Assembly (NCBI GenBank): GCA_900556605.1
Contig: USPC01000001.1
Span: forward strand, 36,043 to 100,042
Direction: 5' to 3'
Origin: an uncultured Collinsella sp.
Lineage (GTDB): Bacteria > Actinomycetota > Coriobacteriia > Coriobacteriales > Coriobacteriaceae
DNA length: 64,000 nt
Below are positions 61,109 through 64,000 of the stretch, in pieces. The position numbers were made by a program, and so were the translations under genes. The first letter of the stretch is position 1. Every line of letters begins with the position of its first letter. The notes beneath the pieces are model-generated. The model was not told the origin of the DNA. It saw only the letters and a list, made by a program, of their open reading frames with translations, and made no database searches.

Positions 61109-61939
61109 TTACTTCTTACGGCGACGAATGATGTGCTGGTTCGAGACCTTCTTCTTCTTGCGCGTACGAAGGCCCTTCGTCGGCTTACCCCAGGGGGTAA
61201 CAGAGGGACGACCAGAGGTGTGGTTCTTGCCCTCGCCACCGCCGTGCGGGTGGTCGACAGGGTTCATGACGGTACCGCGGACGGTCGGGCGCACGTTCAT
61301 GTGACGCTTACGGCCGGCCTTGCCGATGACGATGTTGGCGTGATCGGCGTTGCCGACCTCACCGACGGTGGCGCGGCAGGTAACGAGGATGCGGCGCATC
61401 TCGGAGGAAGGCATACGGACGATAGCGTACTTGCCCTCCTTACCCATCAGCTGGCAGGAGTTACCGGCGGAACGGGCGATAGCAGCGCCCTTGCCCGGCT
61501 GGAACTCGACGGCGTGGATGAGCGTACCGACGGGGATGTCGGCGAGGGGCAGAGCGTTGCCCGGCTTGATGTCGGCGTCAGAACCGGACATGATGGTCTG
61601 GCCGACCTCGAGGCCCTTGGGGGCCAGGATGTAGCGCTTCTCACCGTCAGCGTAGTGCAGCAGAGCGATGCGAGCGGAACGGTTCGGATCGTACTCGATC
61701 GTGGCAACCTTGGCGGGCACGCCGTCCTTGTTGCGCTTGAAGTCGATCACGCGGTAACGACGCTTCACGCCGCCGCCCTGGTGGCGGGTGGTGATGCGGC
61801 CGTTGTTGTTACGACCGGCCTTCTTGGGCAGGGGCTCGAGAAGAGACTTCTCGGGCTTGGTGCAGGTGATCTCGGAGAAATCGGAGATCGTCTGCCAACG
61901 CCTACCAGCGGAGGTCGGCTTAAGGTGCTTTACAGCCAT
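61109..61939 (-). CDS. rplB: 50S ribosomal protein L2
   Basis: L2 is needed for subunit joining and peptidyl transfer. The ATG at 61939 ([20 protein letters not shown]) has GAAAGGG upstream and gives 276 residues, the normal size; a longer open frame adds 25 residues without support. [20 protein letters not shown] and the C-terminal [20 protein letters not shown] are hallmarks. A 180-bp gap separates it from rplW, with a hairpin and a promoter-like motif, so it may begin a sub-operon. Confidence 0.97.
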   Translation of the reverse strand: MAVKHLKPTSAGRRWQTISDFSEITCTKPEKSLLEPLPKKAGRNNNGRITTRHQGGGVKRRYRVIDFKRNKDGVPAKVATIEYDPNRSARIALLHYADGEKRYILAPKGLEVGQTIMSGSDADIKPGNALPLADIPVGTLIHAVEFQPGKGAAIARSAGNSCQLMGKEGKYAIVRMPSSEMRRILVTCRATVGEVGNADHANIVIGKAGRKRHMNVRPTVRGTVMNPVDHPHGGGEGKNHTSGRPSVTPWGKPTKGLRTRKKKKVSNQHIIRRRKK

Positions 61940-62019
61940 TACAATCCCTTTCAATAGGAATCCGTTAGCCATCGCAGACAGGGATTCGAGGTTCTGCCTC
62001 GGGTGCGATGACACCGGAC

Positions 62020-62045
62020 GTATACACGGTTCCGGGCGTGTCCAT
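62020..62045 (-). promoter_or_regulatory. Promoter-like motif upstream of rplB
   Basis: On the plus strand GTATACACGG, then CGGGCGT and TCCAT, repeats with four changes the sequence at 63885-63910 upstream of rplC. On the minus strand this gives a TATACG -10 after CCGTG. It lies about 80 bases before rplB. A 7-bp stem (GCCTCCC at 62073-62079 with 62086-62092) lies between it and rplW. Confidence 0.45.
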
Positions 62046-62118
62046 TTTATACGCCCGAAACCTTGAGCTCCCGCCTCCCCTATTTGGGAGGCATAAGCTC
62101 ACTCAACAGCAGCGAGTC

Positions 62119-62406
62119 TTAGGCCTGGTTGCCAAAGACCTCGATGGTGTCGCCCTCGGCCAGCGTGACGATGGCCTTCTTCCAAGAACGGGTCTTGCCG
62201 GCGACATAGCGCACGCGCTTGGTCTTGGGCTTGACCGTCAGGGTGTTCACGCGAACGACCTTGACGCCGAAGATCTCCTCGACAGCGTCCTTGATCTGAT
62301 ACTTGTTAGCATCCTTGGCGACCTCGAACGTGTACTTGTTCAGCTCCATGCCGGAGAAGGAACGCTCGGACACGATCGGACGGATGATGATCTCGTGGGC
62401 GGTCAT
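62119..62406 (-). CDS. rplW: 50S ribosomal protein L23
   Basis: A 95-residue protein at the tunnel exit that docks trigger factor and SRP. MTAHEIIIRPIVSERSFSGM, then NKYTFEVAKDANKYQIKDAV and VEEIFGVKVVRVNTLTVKPK are typical. The gene abuts rplD. Confidence 0.97.
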   Translation of the reverse strand: MTAHEIIIRPIVSERSFSGMELNKYTFEVAKDANKYQIKDAVEEIFGVKVVRVNTLTVKPKTKRVRYVAGKTRSWKKAIVTLAEGDTIEVFGNQA

Positions 62407-63033
62407 TTATGCAAGCACCTCCCCGAAGTGAGCGGCGATGTCGGCGGGCATCAGCACAGCGTTGTTGTTGACGAGATCGTAGGTGTTGGCCTCGTCAGCG
62501 GTGATGATGAACGTCTTGGGAATGTTGCGGAACGACAGGTAGGCGTTGACGTCCTCATCGCGAACGATGATGGTCAGACGCTTGCCCTCAAGGCCGAGAG
62601 CCTTGAGCATGGCGACGGCAGCCTTGGTGGAAGGCTTCTCGAAGCCGTAGTCGTCAACGAGCACGAGCTCGCCATCGGCCAGCTTGGCGGACAGCGCGGA
62701 GCGCATAGCCAGCTTGACCTCCTTGTTGTTCATACGCTTAGCGTAGGAACGGGGCTTGGGGGCGAAGACAACGCCACCGTGACGCCACTGGGCAGCACGG
62801 ATGGAACCCTGGCGGGCACGGCCGGTGCCCTTCTGACGCCAAGGCTTCTTGCCGCCACCGGAAACCTCAGAGCGACCCTTAGCAGACTGGGTGCCCTGAC
62901 GCCAAGAGGCCATCTGGCACTTGACGATGTGGTGCATAACGTGGATGTTCGGCTCGATGCCGTACACCTCAGCGGCGAGCTCGGCCTCGGCGACCTTCTT
63001 GCCCTCGCTGTTCTTTACTTCAAACTTTGCCAT
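62407..63033 (-). CDS. rplD: 50S ribosomal protein L4
   Basis: A 208-residue tunnel protein; in E. coli it also represses the S10 operon. The extended loop GTQSAKGRSEVSGGGKKPWR followed by QKGTGRARQGSIRAAQWRHG near residues 45-85 is diagnostic. It lies 46 bases after rplC. Confidence 0.97.
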   Translation of the reverse strand: MAKFEVKNSEGKKVAEAELAAEVYGIEPNIHVMHHIVKCQMASWRQGTQSAKGRSEVSGGGKKPWRQKGTGRARQGSIRAAQWRHGGVVFAPKPRSYAKRMNNKEVKLAMRSALSAKLADGELVLVDDYGFEKPSTKAAVAMLKALGLEGKRLTIIVRDEDVNAYLSFRNIPKTFIITADEANTYDLVNNNAVLMPADIAAHFGEVLA

Positions 63034-63079
63034 TTAAGTGTTCTCCTTGGTATGACGCTGGGCTAAATGGGCTGGGCCC

Positions 63080-63700
63080 TTAGGCCATACGGATGGCGAC
63101 GAGACCATTCTTGGCACCCGGGACAGCGCCCTTGACCAAGATGAGGTTCTGCTCGGCATCGATGCGGACAACGGAAAGGTTCTTGACGGTAACGCGCTCG
63201 TTACCCATGTGACCGGCCATCTTGACGCCCTTGAGGACGCGCGCAGGATAGGCGCACTGACCGATAGAACCGGGGTGACGCTGGAAGTGAGAACCATGCG
63301 TCATAGGACCGCGGCGCTGACCCCAGCGCTTGATGCGACCCTGGAAGCCCTTACCCTTGGAGGTACCGATGACGTCGACTTTCTCGACATCAGCGAAATC
63401 AGCGACGGTGACGACCTCGCCGACCTTGTGCTCCTCGCCGTTCTCGACGCGGACCTCACGAAGGAAACGGACAGGCTCGACGCCAGCCTTGGCGAAGTGA
63501 CCAGCCATGGGCTTGTTCACGTTCTTGGCCTTGATGTCGCCGAAACCGATCTGGACGGCGTCATAGCCGTCGGTTGCCTGAGTTTTAACCTGCGAGACAG
63601 CGCAGGGGCCAGCCTGGATGACCGTGACGGGAACGACGTTATCGTTCTCGTCCCAAACCTGGGTCATGCCAATCTTGCGGCCGAGAATCATGCTGATCAA
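63080..63700 (-). CDS. rplC: 50S ribosomal protein L3
   Basis: An early-assembly protein reaching the peptidyl transferase centre, 206 residues. [20 protein letters not shown] at the start and [40 protein letters not shown] are hallmarks. The likely start is the TTG at 63700, since L3 proteins usually begin M-I-x-x-I-L-G; an ATG three codons in (63691) is the alternative. It is normally preceded by rpsJ, but the 300 bases upstream here hold only a leader and promoter. Confidence 0.96.
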   Translation of the reverse strand: MISMILGRKIGMTQVWDENDNVVPVTVIQAGPCAVSQVKTQATDGYDAVQIGFGDIKAKNVNKPMAGHFAKAGVEPVRFLREVRVENGEEHKVGEVVTVADFADVEKVDVIGTSKGKGFQGRIKRWGQRRGPMTHGSHFQRHPGSIGQCAYPARVLKGVKMAGHMGNERVTVKNLSVVRIDAEQNLILVKGAVPGAKNGLVAIRMA

Positions 63701-64000
63701 GATATGATCCCAACTCTCGCGTGGTCTTGGGACAATGCGTACACCACCGAGCGTACGCCCCTAGAGGACCACTACTTACACGATGTGCTCCCCAGTCTTG
63801 TATTGCGCCCGGACTACCTGACAACCCTATTAAGCAGGCATTTTGTCCAGCCAGAATACTCCCCTGGTTTCACACAGCTGTTTAGTATACACGGCTGCGG
63901 GCGTATCCATCGAGATTCATATTTCACTCACATTGTTTACGCAGGCGTTGATTCTCATTTTCATTGCAACAGCCTCAGGACTCAGCGCAACGCGTTGCGC
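63701..64000 (-). promoter_or_regulatory. Leader and promoter of the rplC operon; Fur-like box further upstream
   Basis: No gene is seen, and rpsJ is absent. On the minus strand TATACT (complement of 63884-63889) after CCGTG is a likely -10, giving an untranslated leader of about 180 bases with scope for folding (GGGGCGTACG and CGTACGC words near 63749-63761); L3/L4-type feedback could act here. At 63947-63966 the minus strand reads CAATGAAAATGAGAATCAAC, resembling a Fur box that may belong to a gene beyond the window. Confidence 0.5.

Overview
The window looks like a chromosomal segment from a Coriobacteriia member (Actinomycetota), most likely Collinsella or a close relative. The pointers are high-GC coding DNA with AAAGGAG-type ribosome binding sites, a zinc-type (type Z) S14, a cysteine-poor S4, Ala/Lys/Glu-rich tails on L16 and L17, and the selenium-linked purine genes of a gut anaerobe. 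The genus is inferred from recall of families, not from a search. I see no rRNA, tRNA or CRISPR array.

Layout. Almost all core genes lie on the minus strand. Reading the minus strand from the right end, 63700-57912 carries rplC-rplD-rplW-rplB-rpsS-rplV-rpsC-rplP-rpmC-rpsQ-rplN-rplX and ends in a clear terminator. The cluster resumes only at 11137 with rplE-rpsN-rpsH-rplF-rplR-rpsE-rpmD-rplO-secY-adk-map, then infA-rpmJ-rpsM-rpsK-rpsD-rpoA-rplQ and truA, followed by the start of a glycosyltransferase at the left edge. The normally contiguous S10-spc-alpha cluster is thus split between rplX and rplE by about 46.8 kb.

The intervening DNA is itself layered. Its outer parts hold a selenium-dependent molybdenum hydroxylase and purine/urate-degradation gene set like the E. 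coli yge/ygf region. The left arm (11449-21399) has xdhC-like, yqeB, yqeC, hyuA, mocA, ygeW, ygeY, ygeX and a YheO-type regulator. The right arm (40727-51729) has xdhD-like, a four-cluster ferredoxin, ygfK, ssnA, an NCS2 purine permease, a second YheO-type regulator and ridA. Together these could import a purine, act on it with a Mo/Se hydroxylase wired through the ferredoxin and YgfK, open and cleave ring products (SsnA, HyuA, YgeW, YgeY), and release ammonia from diaminopropionate (YgeX), with RidA clearing reactive imines.

Between the two arms (22523-40140) is a defence or genome-plasticity island. It holds a DUF4143 ATPase, a tyrosine recombinase, a type I restriction system with two different hsdM genes and two inverted hsdS genes sharing a 43-bp inverted repeat, an exonuclease, a second DUF4143 ATPase, a DUF234-type ATPase and an AbiEi-like protein. 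After the right arm come a U32 protein, a pseudouridine synthase, a DeoR-type regulator and a Gfo/Idh/MocA oxidoreductase.

Intergenic DNA is unusually rich in structure. It contains long near-perfect hairpins, many carrying the word GGGAC, a 62-bp-period tandem hairpin array, 33-bp and 23-bp tandem repeats directly upstream of the two DUF4143 ATPase genes, a perfect 25-bp palindrome at the DUF234 ATPase promoter, and a 129-bp nested hairpin that supplies the stop codon of map.
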